IMG/VR virus record: IMGVR_UViG_3300009100_000002
Coordinates: 1 to 61,528 of that record
DNA length: 61,528 bases
Origin: a virus
Direction: 5' to 3' (one strand)
Shown piece by piece: positions 7,830 through 16,949 of the stretch. Position numbers and translations under genes: made by a program. Under the pieces are notes generated by a model. It saw only the letters and a list, made by a program, of their open reading frames with translations, was not told the origin of the DNA and did no database searches. Each line of letters starts with the position of its first letter. The first letter of the stretch is position 1.

Positions 7830-8725
7830 ACCAGATCGCCGGCTGGATCACCGACTCGGTTGCTGACCCGGAGCCGGGTGACTTCCCACTCTCGCACTAC
7901 CCAACCGATCAAGCTGAGGACATCATCGAGCGTCTCGTGCCGGAGTGGGCGCGGCTCTTCCTCGTGAAGAACAATGCATACGGGAGGGTCGACAATCATC
8001 TAGGTCCGGCCGGAGTCTTCCCGGACATCAACCGGAAGACCGGCCGGCTGGAGCGGGATCTGTGGGACAAAGAGCCGGTTGCGCCGGGTATGGAGCCGAC
8101 TCGGCGCGTCATCCTCGATCTCATCGGGCATCTCTTCCTCGCGCTCCACATGTTGGATGATGAGGAGTTGGCCGAGATGGCCACCAAGTACAGCCGAGGC
8201 GATGTCCATGATGCCGTGGCCGAAGAGATCGCCCTGGGGGAGACAACTCCAGACGATCTGGAGAGCGTCATGGAAGCTCTCCGGCGTGTCCTCGCCGGCT
8301 CCCCTATCACTCCAGAGCAGGGCGCGTCCATCAAGCGCTTCATCGCGGAGCGCCCGGACCCAGATCGTCCCGACACCGGGGTCAATTTGCCGGGCGGGAT
8401 CTCTTATGCGGAGCACGGTATGCCCTCGCCGTCGACTCGGCATCTGTACGAAAAGCAGACTGTCATTCCCTTGCCGGACTTCTATCTTGGTGCCGACGGG
8501 ATGGTGACACCGGTTTCGGACCGCGCTCTTGATCTTTGGCGTGGGACTATCGCGGCTCAGTCGAAGTTGCCGGATGCTCCGACTTCAGACGGTTGGGATA
8601 CTCTCCCAAAGCCGATCCAGGACATCATCCGGTTGCTCGCCGAGGGGTACGAAGTCACAGCGGACACGGAGACGCGGAATGCGGCCTCGCAGTACCTCTC
8701 GGATGTAGGGCAGGATGGGCTCTAG
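7826..8725 (+). CDS. Hypothetical protein, possibly nucleotide-modification-associated (MazG/NMAD1-like)
   Basis: 299 aa. WARLFLVKNNAYGRVDNHLGPAGVF...ILDLIGHLFLALHML in the first 120 residues is helical, with the K-x-x-x-YG and D-x-x-x-H arrangement seen in MazG-related and NMAD1 (DUF1599) domains. The second half has no recognisable motif. Position between a HAD phosphatase and a UDG-fold protein suggests nucleotide pool or base-modification work. This assignment is tentative. Confidence 0.45.
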   Translation: MNQIAGWITDSVADPEPGDFPLSHYPTDQAEDIIERLVPEWARLFLVKNNAYGRVDNHLGPAGVFPDINRKTGRLERDLWDKEPVAPGMEPTRRVILDLIGHLFLALHMLDDEELAEMATKYSRGDVHDAVAEEIALGETTPDDLESVMEALRRVLAGSPITPEQGASIKRFIAERPDPDRPDTGVNLPGGISYAEHGMPSPSTRHLYEKQTVIPLPDFYLGADGMVTPVSDRALDLWRGTIAAQSKLPDAPTSDGWDTLPKPIQDIIRLLAEGYEVTADTETRNAASQYLSDVGQDGL

Positions 8726-9323
8726 CGTGGACGCTCGCCGACTGTTAGAGGCGGTCTGGTCCGACTATGCACAGGACCCGGCATTCAACAGCTTACGGTC
8801 ATGGATGGACCCGGAGGTGGGTACCGTCCGGTTTGTTCCGGGCGAGGGTTCAATGCGGCCATGGGTCACATTCATCGGCGAGGCTCCCGGCGCAGATGAG
8901 GACCGTATGGGCCGGCCGTTTGTTGGCCAGTCCGGGCAGCTCATCCGATCACTCATAGCCGAAGAGTTGAAGCTGGACCCGGCCGACTGTTGGATCACGA
9001 ATGTGGTCAAGTACCGGCCGCTCAACAACGCCACGCCGAACATTCGGGATCAGATCAACTCCTGGCCCTACCTTCGGCGCGAGCTAGAGTGCCTGGCACC
9101 GCGCGCCAAGGTGGTCGTCCCACTCGGCGCAGTCGCCTGGTCGGTATTCGATCCTTCCATGTCGATCTCTTCTGTGGAGGGGACTATGCGCATGGGCAAG
9201 AATGGTTGGTTGATAGTCCCGATGTTTCACCCAAGTTTTATCGGGAGGAATCCCAAGCAGCGTCTCCCCCAATACCGCAAGCGCTTCGCGGTCATCCGCG
9301 AAGCCATCGACACACCTGAATAA
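8715..9323 (+). CDS. Uracil-DNA glycosylase superfamily protein (family 4-like fold)
   Basis: 202 aa. FIGEAPGADEDRMGRPFVGQSGQLI at residues 53-77 is the GEAPG-E-G-PFVG-SG signature of family 4/5 glycosylases, NVVKYRP follows at 96, and FHPSF at 171-175 gives the second catalytic-site motif. The family removes uracil from DNA using an Fe-S cluster held by four cysteines. Only Cys92 and Cys126 are present here, so the N-terminal pair and hence the cluster appear to be missing. It may act on another base or only bind DNA. Confidence 0.75.
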   Translation: MGSSVDARRLLEAVWSDYAQDPAFNSLRSWMDPEVGTVRFVPGEGSMRPWVTFIGEAPGADEDRMGRPFVGQSGQLIRSLIAEELKLDPADCWITNVVKYRPLNNATPNIRDQINSWPYLRRELECLAPRAKVVVPLGAVAWSVFDPSMSISSVEGTMRMGKNGWLIVPMFHPSFIGRNPKQRLPQYRKRFAVIREAIDTPE

Positions 9324-9563
9324 GTGCCTTGCGCGAAGGGGATGCGAGCTTGTAAGCCGAGCTGTCTCCATCGCGATATGGTCGCTGGCTACCGGGCGGC
9401 AAGAGCGAGCTACGTCGAGAATCGAGAAGCGGCCGGCCTCGGGTACGACACCGAGACTCGTGAGTATGACGAATCCCATAACGGCGGAGTCACATTCAAG
9501 AATTGGTTGTGCTGGAACAAAGGGAGCGGCGATGAGGAGGGAGGTCAGTCGGTCTACTCGTAA
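9324..9563 (+). CDS. Small Cys-rich hypothetical protein
   Basis: 79 aa from GTG directly after the previous TAA. The N-terminus CAKGMRACKPSCLHRD carries three Cys and a His that could bind zinc. The rest is polar. No family recognised. Confidence 0.5.
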   Translation: MPCAKGMRACKPSCLHRDMVAGYRAARASYVENREAAGLGYDTETREYDESHNGGVTFKNWLCWNKGSGDEEGGQSVYS

Positions 9564-9903
9564 GGCGGCATTCCCAAGTCGTTGCCGCATTTGCGGAGAT
9601 AGAAACTACAAAGGCGACGAGATCGGATTTTTGGAGGTACCGGATCTTGGTTGGAAGCCGATTTGTCTACGGTGTTGGTCGCGCGAGCATCCCGAACCAG
9701 AGCCAGAGAAACCGAAGACCAATAAGGATTACTTGGAGTGGAGCCGTAAACAGCTAGCCAAGCTTGATTCCGAGACGGGTCAGAGATCTGACGACTGGAG
9801 AGAGAATGCAAGATTAGGGATACCGGCCTTGATTGATACATTCTCGGACTACGAGGCGTATGTGAACTTCTTGCGGAAGAGATGGGAGAGCGGCAAGCGA
9901 TGA
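9532..9903 (+). CDS. Zinc-ribbon protein
   Basis: 123 aa. CRICGDRNYKGDEIG...PICLRCW near residues 18-49 gives two C-x2-C knuckles, a classic zinc ribbon. A charged helix follows. It overlaps its upstream neighbour by 32 bp and the polymerase start by 4 bp (ATGA). It may accompany the polymerase, but function is unknown. Confidence 0.6.
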   Translation: MRREVSRSTRKAAFPSRCRICGDRNYKGDEIGFLEVPDLGWKPICLRCWSREHPEPEPEKPKTNKDYLEWSRKQLAKLDSETGQRSDDWRENARLGIPALIDTFSDYEAYVNFLRKRWESGKR

Positions 9904-12900
9904 AGTACGTATCGCTACACCACCACTCGACCTTCAGCTACATGGATGGCTTCGGGACGCCGGAGCGACATGTGGAGCGAGCGGTGGAGTTGGGAATGTC
10001 GGCGCTCGCGTTGACCGAGCACGGCAACGTCTCGTCCCATGTCCAGCACGAGAAGTACGCGACCAAGGCCGGAATCCAGCCCATCTTCGGCTTGGAGGCT
10101 TACACCGCGCCCGACCTACAGACCCGGCGAAAGTGGCACCTCACGATCCTCGCGGAGACGGCCGAGGGTTACCGCAACCTGATGAAGCTCGTGACGCGCT
10201 CGTATGCCGAGGGTTTCTACCAATACCCAACCATCACCGGACCGATGTTGGCCGAGCACGCGGACGGCCTCATCGTCCTTTCGGGATGCGCCGACTCCAA
10301 GCTGGCTTGCGACCTGCTAGGCGGGAAGGGCGTGAACCCCCACCCTCCCGACCTACCCGCAGCCGAGCGCACCGCCTCCGCGTTCAAGGCGTTGTTGGGT
10401 GACCGGTACTTCATCGAGGCCCAGCAATTCCCGGAGTTGGAGCGGACGCGCACCCTCAATCCGATCTTCGAGGACATCGCTCGCCGGTTGAAGATCCCGC
10501 TAGTGGCGACGGCCGACGTTCATTACCCGATGCCCGACGACAATGAGATGCAGGTGATTCTCCATGCGGCCGGCCGAGGGACAAACAACGTCGCCCAACA
10601 GGTTGAGTCCTGGGAATATGACATCCGCCTCACTCATCCTGCTTCTGATGCAGTCGTGTTGGAGCGGCTACGTGGCACTGGTCTTAGCCGTCGCGCTGCT
10701 GCTTTTGCGATTGCTTCGACAGAGGACATCGCCGCTCGCTGCCGCATCGAGCTACCCAAGGTCGACCGACTTCGGTATCCGCTCCCAGACGGTCAATCTT
10801 CACGAGACCTCATATGGTCTTGGCTCCGCGACGGCTGGAGCTATCGCACGCGCAGCAACCGCCGAATACAACAGCATGAAGCGGAGTATGTTGCGCGTCT
10901 GAAGTACGAGATGGACCTGATTACCGACAAGGATTTCATCGACTACTTCCTGATGTTGAGCGATGCGGTCCGCTGGGCGAAGGATCGCGGCATCCCGGTC
11001 GGGCCGGCTCGTGGCTCGGCTGCGGCCTCCCTCACCTGTTACCTCTTGCGGATCACCGAGGTTGATCCACTCCAATTCCCCATGATGTACTTCGAGCGTT
11101 TCATCGCTCACAACCGGACCGACGTCCCGGACATTGACCTGGACTTCTCGGATGAGCGCCGGGACGAGTTGCGGCAGTACTTGGTCGAGAAGTACGGTGC
11201 GGACCGCGTTGGCAACATCGGTACGTACACGAAGTACAAGGGCAAGAATGCGCTCATCGACGTCGCCCGGGTGAATGGGGTGCCGGACTACGAAATCAAG
11301 GTCATCAAGGATCTGATGATTGACCGAAGCTCCGGCGACGCGCGAGCTGAGGGAACGCTCGAAGACACCATCGCGATGTTCCCCCAAGCGCAAGCCGTCA
11401 TGGAGAAGTTCCCAGAGCTATGGAAGGCTCTGCGGTTGGAGGGGAACTATCGAGGCTCTAGCGTCCACGCCGCTGGGCTCGTAGTGGCCAACGAGCCGCT
11501 GACTGATGCGGTCGCAACATACGAGCGCACGAGCGGTACCGGCACCCACCGCGTGACACGTCAGGTGGTCTCGGCCGACAAGTACGATGCGGAGCACTTG
11601 GGCCTGATGAAGATCGACGCGCTTGGACTCTCGACAATGGGGATGATCCAGCACTCGCTCGACATCGTCGGGATGACCCTGGATGAGTTGTACACCGAGA
11701 CGGCCGACCTGGACGACCAGACCATCATCCAAGCCTTCCGCGACGGCGATGTAACGGGCATCTTCCAGTTCGGCGGAGGCGCGACCCGCATCGTCAACGC
11801 GGATGTCAAGCCAGATACATTCCTGGAGTTAGCCGACATCAACGCGCTCTCGCGCCCCGGACCGCTTCACTCTGGATCGACTCAGGACTACATCGACATC
11901 AAGCACGGCCGGAAGCGTCCGCCCACCCAGCACCCGGCCGTCGCGAAGATCACATCCTGGACCAAGGGCCAGATCATCTATCAGGAGCAGATCCTGGCGG
12001 CAACGCTAGAGATCGGAGATATGGGATGGGTGCACGCCCAGGAGATTCGCAAGATTGTTTCGTTGAAACACGGCGTGGCCGCGTTCAATATGAAGTTCCC
12101 GATGTTCGCCGAGGGTGCTCGCCGGCTCCATGGGATGACGGAGGAGGAGGCATCCGACATCTGGCGCCGGATGGCGACGGCCGGGACCTACGCATTCAAC
12201 ATAGCGCACAGCGTGTCATACGCGATGCTGGCCTATTGGACGATGTGGTTCAAGGTTTATCACCCGGCAGCATTCTACGCAGCCTCACTACGTAAGTTTC
12301 CTGATGAGCAATATTGGCTATTGCGCGATGCCTTGCGGCACAGTATTGACATTCTCCCGCCCGATCCAAATCGCAGCCCGATCCACTGGGCGGTTGAGGG
12401 CACGTCCGTCCGAAGCGGACTGTTGACGCTCCCTGGGGTCGGTGAGGCGCTCGCAGCGGAGATCATCCGGGACCGGAAGGTGCGCGGGTCGTTCGACAAT
12501 TGGGGGGAGTTGATACGAGTCAAGGGCATCGGGCCGGCGAAGCTCGCGCCGATTCTCGATCGCGCTGGCGATGACCCGTTCGGGATCTATGCAGTAGAGC
12601 GCAAGATCCAGACCGTTCGTGATTGGCTCCGCTCCAACCCGGGCATGCCCTACCCAACGCACAAGGGGACGGAGATCCCAACCGAGGGTGACCACGACAT
12701 TGTGTTCCTCGGGTTACCGGTCAAGCGCGACTCTCGTGACGTCATCGAGGATGAGCGCGGCCAGACCGGCGAGGACTATGAGACCATTCGCGGCCGGATG
12801 AAGGACCCGGACAAGATCAAGCGGATGATCGTGCACGTGGTCGACGACACCGACACTACCGTGTACCTACGCTGGAACCGTTGGAACTTCGCTAAGGGCA

Positions 12901-13028
12901 ATACTGAGCGAGCACTATGGGACATGAGGCTTGGAGAGGACCTGATACTGGTACGGGGTCGCAAGCGTTCCGGCTTCGGGACTTCCATACAGGTCAAGGA
13001 CTTCTGGATCATCAATCCGGACGACTGA
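9900..13028 (+). CDS. dnaE: DNA polymerase III alpha subunit (DnaE-like)
   Basis: 1042 aa with ATG at 9900 (a GTG at 9882 would add six residues). An N-terminal PHP domain begins KYVSLHHHSTFSYMDG. Palm-domain catalytic aspartates are in PDIDLDFSD at residues 410-418. LDLIxxxDF-type and GPARGSAAASL motifs precede them, and a helix-hairpin-helix (GVGEALAAEIIRD, KGIGPAKLAPIL) lies near 855-890. It is the replicative C-family polymerase, shorter than cellular DnaE because the C-terminal region is reduced. No phage clamp or clamp loader is seen, so the host clamp is probably used. Confidence 0.92.
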   Translation: MKYVSLHHHSTFSYMDGFGTPERHVERAVELGMSALALTEHGNVSSHVQHEKYATKAGIQPIFGLEAYTAPDLQTRRKWHLTILAETAEGYRNLMKLVTRSYAEGFYQYPTITGPMLAEHADGLIVLSGCADSKLACDLLGGKGVNPHPPDLPAAERTASAFKALLGDRYFIEAQQFPELERTRTLNPIFEDIARRLKIPLVATADVHYPMPDDNEMQVILHAAGRGTNNVAQQVESWEYDIRLTHPASDAVVLERLRGTGLSRRAAAFAIASTEDIAARCRIELPKVDRLRYPLPDGQSSRDLIWSWLRDGWSYRTRSNRRIQQHEAEYVARLKYEMDLITDKDFIDYFLMLSDAVRWAKDRGIPVGPARGSAAASLTCYLLRITEVDPLQFPMMYFERFIAHNRTDVPDIDLDFSDERRDELRQYLVEKYGADRVGNIGTYTKYKGKNALIDVARVNGVPDYEIKVIKDLMIDRSSGDARAEGTLEDTIAMFPQAQAVMEKFPELWKALRLEGNYRGSSVHAAGLVVANEPLTDAVATYERTSGTGTHRVTRQVVSADKYDAEHLGLMKIDALGLSTMGMIQHSLDIVGMTLDELYTETADLDDQTIIQAFRDGDVTGIFQFGGGATRIVNADVKPDTFLELADINALSRPGPLHSGSTQDYIDIKHGRKRPPTQHPAVAKITSWTKGQIIYQEQILAATLEIGDMGWVHAQEIRKIVSLKHGVAAFNMKFPMFAEGARRLHGMTEEEASDIWRRMATAGTYAFNIAHSVSYAMLAYWTMWFKVYHPAAFYAASLRKFPDEQYWLLRDALRHSIDILPPDPNRSPIHWAVEGTSVRSGLLTLPGVGEALAAEIIRDRKVRGSFDNWGELIRVKGIGPAKLAPILDRAGDDPFGIYAVERKIQTVRDWLRSNPGMPYPTHKGTEIPTEGDHDIVFLGLPVKRDSRDVIEDERGQTGEDYETIRGRMKDPDKIKRMIVHVVDDTDTTVYLRWNRWNFAKGNTERALWDMRLGEDLILVRGRKRSGFGTSIQVKDFWIINPDD

Positions 13029-13036
13029 GGAGAGTT

Positions 13037-13432
13037 GTGATCATCCCCCGCTCTATAGCAGAAGAGATCCGCAAGCACTCTCTCGAAGCTGCGCCAGCCG
13101 AGGCGTGCGGGGTGCTGAGTGGGCCTACCCTGGTGTGTCACCCGGTGAAGAATCTCTCAACAGTTGAGGGGTACTTCGAGATGGACCCGGACGAGGAGTT
13201 GGAGGTGTTCATCTCTGCGGCCGAGCAAGGGCGAACCATTTGGGCCGTATGGCACTCTCACCCGACTCAGCCCGCCATCCCGTCGCCGGCCGACATCGAA
13301 ATGGCCCTGGATCGAGACATCATTTACCTCATATGCTCGCCAACTCGCGAAGGCAGCGGGCAACTACGAGCATGGAGGATCGTCGCTGGAGCTACCGCCG
13401 AAATCCCGGTGGAGATCAACGAGGAGGAATGA
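13037..13432 (+). CDS. JAMM/MPN metalloprotease-like protein
   Basis: 131 aa from GTG (GAGGAGAGTT upstream). All JAMM residues are visible: Glu22, then WHSHP with His73 and His75, Ser83 and Asp86 (H-x-H-x7-S-x2-D). Stand-alone JAB domains cleave isopeptide or C-terminal peptide bonds. In tail modules they accompany tail proteins, but here the gene follows the polymerase, so the substrate is unclear. Overlaps the next start (ATGA). Confidence 0.8.
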   Translation: MIIPRSIAEEIRKHSLEAAPAEACGVLSGPTLVCHPVKNLSTVEGYFEMDPDEELEVFISAAEQGRTIWAVWHSHPTQPAIPSPADIEMALDRDIIYLICSPTREGSGQLRAWRIVAGATAEIPVEINEEE

Positions 13433-14103
13433 AAGTGATCAAGAAGATTCTCTTGAGTGTCATCGGGACGATGACGCTCCTTCTGTTCGTTCCGGTCGAC
13501 GGGGCCGGAGCTTCGCCGACTGGGCCGGTCCCGATACCCCAGGTGGACCCCAACGCGACCGTCGAGGTGATGCCGGAGGTCATGACCCCGGAGATCCTCG
13601 CGTACAAGCGTGCCAACCAGGACGCCCGACCGCTTCGAGCGGCGCGAGCGATGTCGGCCGGCCCGGCCGGATGGTCGTTCAACTGGTACAGCTACAGCGA
13701 CACCTTCGTGAACGGGGGCGGCCACACGATCGCCAAGTACGTCGTCGCGGTCGAGGAGTACCGCATCGGTGAGAACTACGGCGTGACCCTGCATCGCGGG
13801 TATGCCTCCGGACGGCGCTACCCGGAGTACGGCGTGACTGGCATCCTGGTGGACCGCTCAGCGTACAGCCTGGCCGAGCCGCCCGGATCGACGCAGGTCC
13901 TTCGGGCCGAGACGCTCGCGGACGCGCTGGATGGCGGAACCTGCTGCGCGACTTCGCGTACCACCAGCGTGGGCGTTCGGGAGTGCTCGTTCTGCGGCGA
14001 GGCGCGAGCATCCGGGATCTTCGTGATCAAGTGGAACGGGACGTACTACAAGAGCGCCAACACCCTGAGCAATCTCACGCAGGCCAACTACGCCCTCCGC
14101 TGA
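13429..14103 (+). CDS. Secreted hypothetical protein with Sec signal peptide
   Basis: 224 aa. KVIKKILLSVIGTMTLLLFVPVDGAGA is a typical signal peptide with likely cleavage before SPTGP. The mature part is Gly/Tyr-rich with a cluster of Cys (GGTCCATSRT...ECSFCGE), probably disulfides once exported. No enzyme motif recognised. Strong site GAGGAGGA precedes ATG. An early-region exported protein could act on the host surface, for instance in exclusion of other phages. That is inference. Confidence 0.65.
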   Translation: MKVIKKILLSVIGTMTLLLFVPVDGAGASPTGPVPIPQVDPNATVEVMPEVMTPEILAYKRANQDARPLRAARAMSAGPAGWSFNWYSYSDTFVNGGGHTIAKYVVAVEEYRIGENYGVTLHRGYASGRRYPEYGVTGILVDRSAYSLAEPPGSTQVLRAETLADALDGGTCCATSRTTSVGVRECSFCGEARASGIFVIKWNGTYYKSANTLSNLTQANYALR

Positions 14104-14477
14104 TGGCCGGCTACGCCGATGAGATCGGCATCGTCCCCGATCGGGCCAGCGCTCGCGACATCCTGAGGCGAGCAACCGAGCTGGATGCCCGGCGGTTGTG
14201 GCGGATCTCCAACCAGGTTGATGCTATCAACCGGCTCCTTGCGGCGAGCGCTACGCCGGAAGGAGCCAGCTATGGGGCGGAGATGGCCGCTCTCCACGAG
14301 CGGCTCGCTCTCGCAGAGCGTCGGTCTCAGCTGCTGATTCAACAACTACGGTCCAGCTCGCGGGCATGGGGGCGCCCGGAGGCTCTCGCGCTGGAAGCGG
14401 TCATAGCCGAAGTCGAGAGAATCACCAATTTGCCGGGCGCGCGGGGTAGCGCCAGCGCGGCCGGCGAGAAAGGCTAG
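14103..14477 (+). CDS. Coiled-coil hypothetical protein
   Basis: 124 aa, almost wholly helical. Residues 20-110 show heptad-like Leu/Ala spacing (MAALHERLALAERRSQLLIQQL). Its ATG overlaps the stop of the secreted protein gene. No function assigned. Confidence 0.55.
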   Translation: MAGYADEIGIVPDRASARDILRRATELDARRLWRISNQVDAINRLLAASATPEGASYGAEMAALHERLALAERRSQLLIQQLRSSSRAWGRPEALALEAVIAEVERITNLPGARGSASAAGEKG

Positions 14478-14681
14478 GGGAGCCGAGTCGGGCGAGGTTA
14501 CAAAAGCAAGCGTTGTGTCGGCGAGCGCAGATAGCGGCGTGAGCGACCGATCCGTGACCTAGGCACGGGGAGTTTGCGAGTAGTGCTCAGTGGAGGTTCC
14601 GACTCGGCCCCACCGACCGGAGGGTGGGGGTGGCGTTCCCCGTGCGCTGCCCTCGCCCTCCTCCCAACAGAAGGATCGGAA
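14478..14681 (+). ncRNA. Structured non-coding segment (leader or small RNA candidate)
   Basis: 204 bases without a credible gene. Inverted repeats are nested: GCCGAGTCGG (14482-14491) with CCGACTCGGC (14599-14608), perfect over 10 bp; GCACGGGG (14563-14570) with CCCCGTGC (14638-14645); and a local hairpin CCCCACC (14608-14614) with GGTGGGG (14623-14629). The first two pairs cross, so they would be alternative or pseudoknotted. A long 5' leader or regulatory RNA upstream of 14682 is possible. Promoter position unknown. Confidence 0.45.
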
Positions 14682-15116
14682 ATGCCGGACATGGAGCACG
14701 GAATGAAGGCCGACCCGAGTCAGTGGAGCGCGCGCGAGGAGATCAAGAGGGCGATAGAGGGAACCGAGGACAATCCTCGCCTCCCGGACACGCCGATCTT
14801 CGATCTGTTGGCGCGAGCCAACTCGATCCGGAGGGAGGTCAATTCCACTCAGGCGCAGGCGCCGGAGGACACTCCGGACATCACGCGGACGGCCCAGATG
14901 CTGGACGGCGTGATTCAGTCCGTGGAGCGCGCGGCGGCCGAGCTGGTGGCCCGACTCGCGCCGGTCCTGACCGATATCGACGTACCGACTTCGGTGGCGT
15001 TCGATCGGGATCTGCATCCGGCCTCGACTCACGGCCAGGCGCTCTGGTCGTTCTGCCTGCGGCTGTCGGCGGTCGAAAGCGTGCTGGTGGTTACCGAGTC
15101 GCGTCTGGCGGTCTGA
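14682..15116 (+). CDS. Hypothetical helical protein
   Basis: 144 aa with ATG behind AGAAGGATCGG. Helical and amphipathic (MLDGVIQSVERAAAELVARLAP). An in-frame extension to 14574 would run through the structured leader and is not preferred. No family recognised. It directly precedes the ThyX-like gene. Confidence 0.6.
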   Translation: MPDMEHGMKADPSQWSAREEIKRAIEGTEDNPRLPDTPIFDLLARANSIRREVNSTQAQAPEDTPDITRTAQMLDGVIQSVERAAAELVARLAPVLTDIDVPTSVAFDRDLHPASTHGQALWSFCLRLSAVESVLVVTESRLAV

Positions 15117-15117
15117 C

Positions 15118-16644
15118 GTGCCTCTCCTGGAGCCGACCGGCCTACCGCAGTGGTACATCGACTGCTGTAACGAGATGAGTGCCCGCGCCAGCGCTCTGGT
15201 CTCTGAGGCCGACAACGCGTCCAACGTCCTCTTCGGACGGTCGCTGTACGGCGACCGGGTGTACGTCGGCTCGCGCGACGTGGATGACGACCGCGTCACG
15301 AACCTGCTGCGGGATGTCGCGTTCAACCGGCATTCGATGAACGACGGGCAGCACGTCTCGCCACTCGACAACGGCCGACTCCAGGTCGGGACGGATGGGA
15401 TCATCGTCAAGCTGGTCCAGGGCCTCGATGAGGCCGCATTCAAGCGCACGCTGGACATGGCGACCCGCGCGACGATCGGGATGGACCTCTCGCAGCCGAT
15501 CCCGGGCGACTGGGAGCCATGCCCCGAGTTCACCGCCGCGCGGGCGAGGCAGCTCGACTCGCCGGCCGATCCGTCCAACCGGGGTGACGTGATCGAGCTT
15601 CGCTGCGGCCATGCCAGTCACCGATCGACCACGATCAACCCAGGCTGGCAGGGCGAGGAGACCTCGGTGGGCCTCGCCCTGCTATGGGAGGGACAGGTGG
15701 CCGGGGGCGAGTGGGAGGAGATGCTGAAGGGCGGACTCCAGACCGCGCTGGAGTCGCAGGTGATCGTGTTTGCCGTCTCCGGCATCTCGCGTACGTGCAC
15801 CCACCAGCTCGTGCGCTCCCGTCGGGCCGCCTTCCACCAGCAGTCGCAGCGCGCGAGTTTCTACGGTGTCGCGCCGGAAGTCCGGATGCCCGAATCGGTC
15901 TGGCTCAACCCGCGCGCTCGGCGGGCCGCACTGGACGCCTATGCTGCCGCACAAGAGGCATACCGGATCATCTGCGAGGAGGACATCAGCTACCAGGACG
16001 CGCGATTCGTTCTCCCGGAAGGGACGACCAACTACATCCTCTGTGAGTACAACGTCAAGGAGTTCCGCGATGTCTTCGCCTATCGCGGTTGCTCGATGTT
16101 CTCCTGGGAGATCGTCCATGTGATGCGGGAGATGCGGCGCCTCTTGGTCGAGGCCCATCCATTCCTCGCGGACTTGATCAAGATCAGCTGCGAGAAGACC
16201 AGCCGGGCAAAGGATCGCGACCCTGGATATGCGACGCTTCCGGGCGGGGAGGGCGCGGCCCACACATGTACCTTCCAGGGGTGGGAGCGCGTCGATGGGC
16301 AATGCGACTTCCCGTGGGCGCGCGACACCAACCGCACGTTCCGCTCGGCCACGTACGAGATCGGGCGGAAGCCGGAGACCTACAGTCCGGCGGGACTCCT
16401 TTCGGATGCCGAGGCGAAAGAGCGAGCAGCTGAGCTTCTGAAGCGTCGTCGTCCCGGATCATCTCATCCCGCAGCCCAAGCCATCGCGAGGCACCCGGAG
16501 GAGGATGGGTTGGCCCACGAGTTGAGGGAGATGGCGCGTTCGGATGGAACCATCGGCGCCGGAGACCCCGGGGAGCCACGCGTGCCCTCCACGGACTCCG
16601 AGGCTCGCCGGCCGGACCACTACCCGGGGCGAGGTGGGTGGTAG
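15118..16644 (+). CDS. thyX: ThyX-like flavin-dependent thymidylate synthase, enlarged
   Basis: 508 aa from GTG, about twice the usual 220-250. TCTHQLVRSRRAAFHQQSQR gives the ThyX motif with RSR (residues 233-235) in place of RHR, seven residues, then Ser243 and QSQR. The later segment (ARFVLPEGTTNYI...FRDVFAYRGCSMFSWEIVHVMREM) matches the C-terminal half of the fold. About 190 residues before and 130 after the core are unexplained. It would methylate dUMP, or possibly make a modified pyrimidine. Confidence 0.75.
   Translation: MPLLEPTGLPQWYIDCCNEMSARASALVSEADNASNVLFGRSLYGDRVYVGSRDVDDDRVTNLLRDVAFNRHSMNDGQHVSPLDNGRLQVGTDGIIVKLVQGLDEAAFKRTLDMATRATIGMDLSQPIPGDWEPCPEFTAARARQLDSPADPSNRGDVIELRCGHASHRSTTINPGWQGEETSVGLALLWEGQVAGGEWEEMLKGGLQTALESQVIVFAVSGISRTCTHQLVRSRRAAFHQQSQRASFYGVAPEVRMPESVWLNPRARRAALDAYAAAQEAYRIICEEDISYQDARFVLPEGTTNYILCEYNVKEFRDVFAYRGCSMFSWEIVHVMREMRRLLVEAHPFLADLIKISCEKTSRAKDRDPGYATLPGGEGAAHTCTFQGWERVDGQCDFPWARDTNRTFRSATYEIGRKPETYSPAGLLSDAEAKERAAELLKRRRPGSSHPAAQAIARHPEEDGLAHELREMARSDGTIGAGDPGEPRVPSTDSEARRPDHYPGRGGW
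15226..15238 (-). repeat. 13-bp element, reverse orientation (GTCCTCTTCGGAC)
   Basis: Exact reverse complement of GTCCGAAGAGGAC, inside the ThyX-like gene. The + strand frame reads Val-Leu-Phe-Gly. Confidence 0.5.
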
Positions 16645-16949
16645 TGAGAACCGCTGACGAGATCATCGAGGAGATCAAGGTCAGCTCGCTGTCGGCCGAG
16701 GATCTCGGCCGGATCATGTCGGCTGCGACGACCAAGATGATGGCCAATGCCTTCGTGGATGGCGGTCTCGACATGATGAGCGACCCGGGGATCTGGGGTC
16801 GGTTCAATACCAGCACCGGTCTCATGCCGGAGATCTGTGGCGCTCGCGGGGTGGGCGAGCACCGAGGGAAAGTCTGCGTCCGAGATGCAGGGCATCCCGC
16901 TATCGAATCGATGTTCGGGCACCGCGACAAGGATGGGAATGAGTGGTAA
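16644..16949 (+). CDS. Hypothetical protein
   Basis: 101 aa from a GTG overlapping the previous stop by one base. Helical N-terminal half (TADEIIEEIKVSSLSAEDLGRIMSAA). The C-terminus EICGARGVGEHRGKVCVRDAGH has two Cys and two His that might bind a metal. No family recognised. Confidence 0.55.
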   Translation: MRTADEIIEEIKVSSLSAEDLGRIMSAATTKMMANAFVDGGLDMMSDPGIWGRFNTSTGLMPEICGARGVGEHRGKVCVRDAGHPAIESMFGHRDKDGNEW

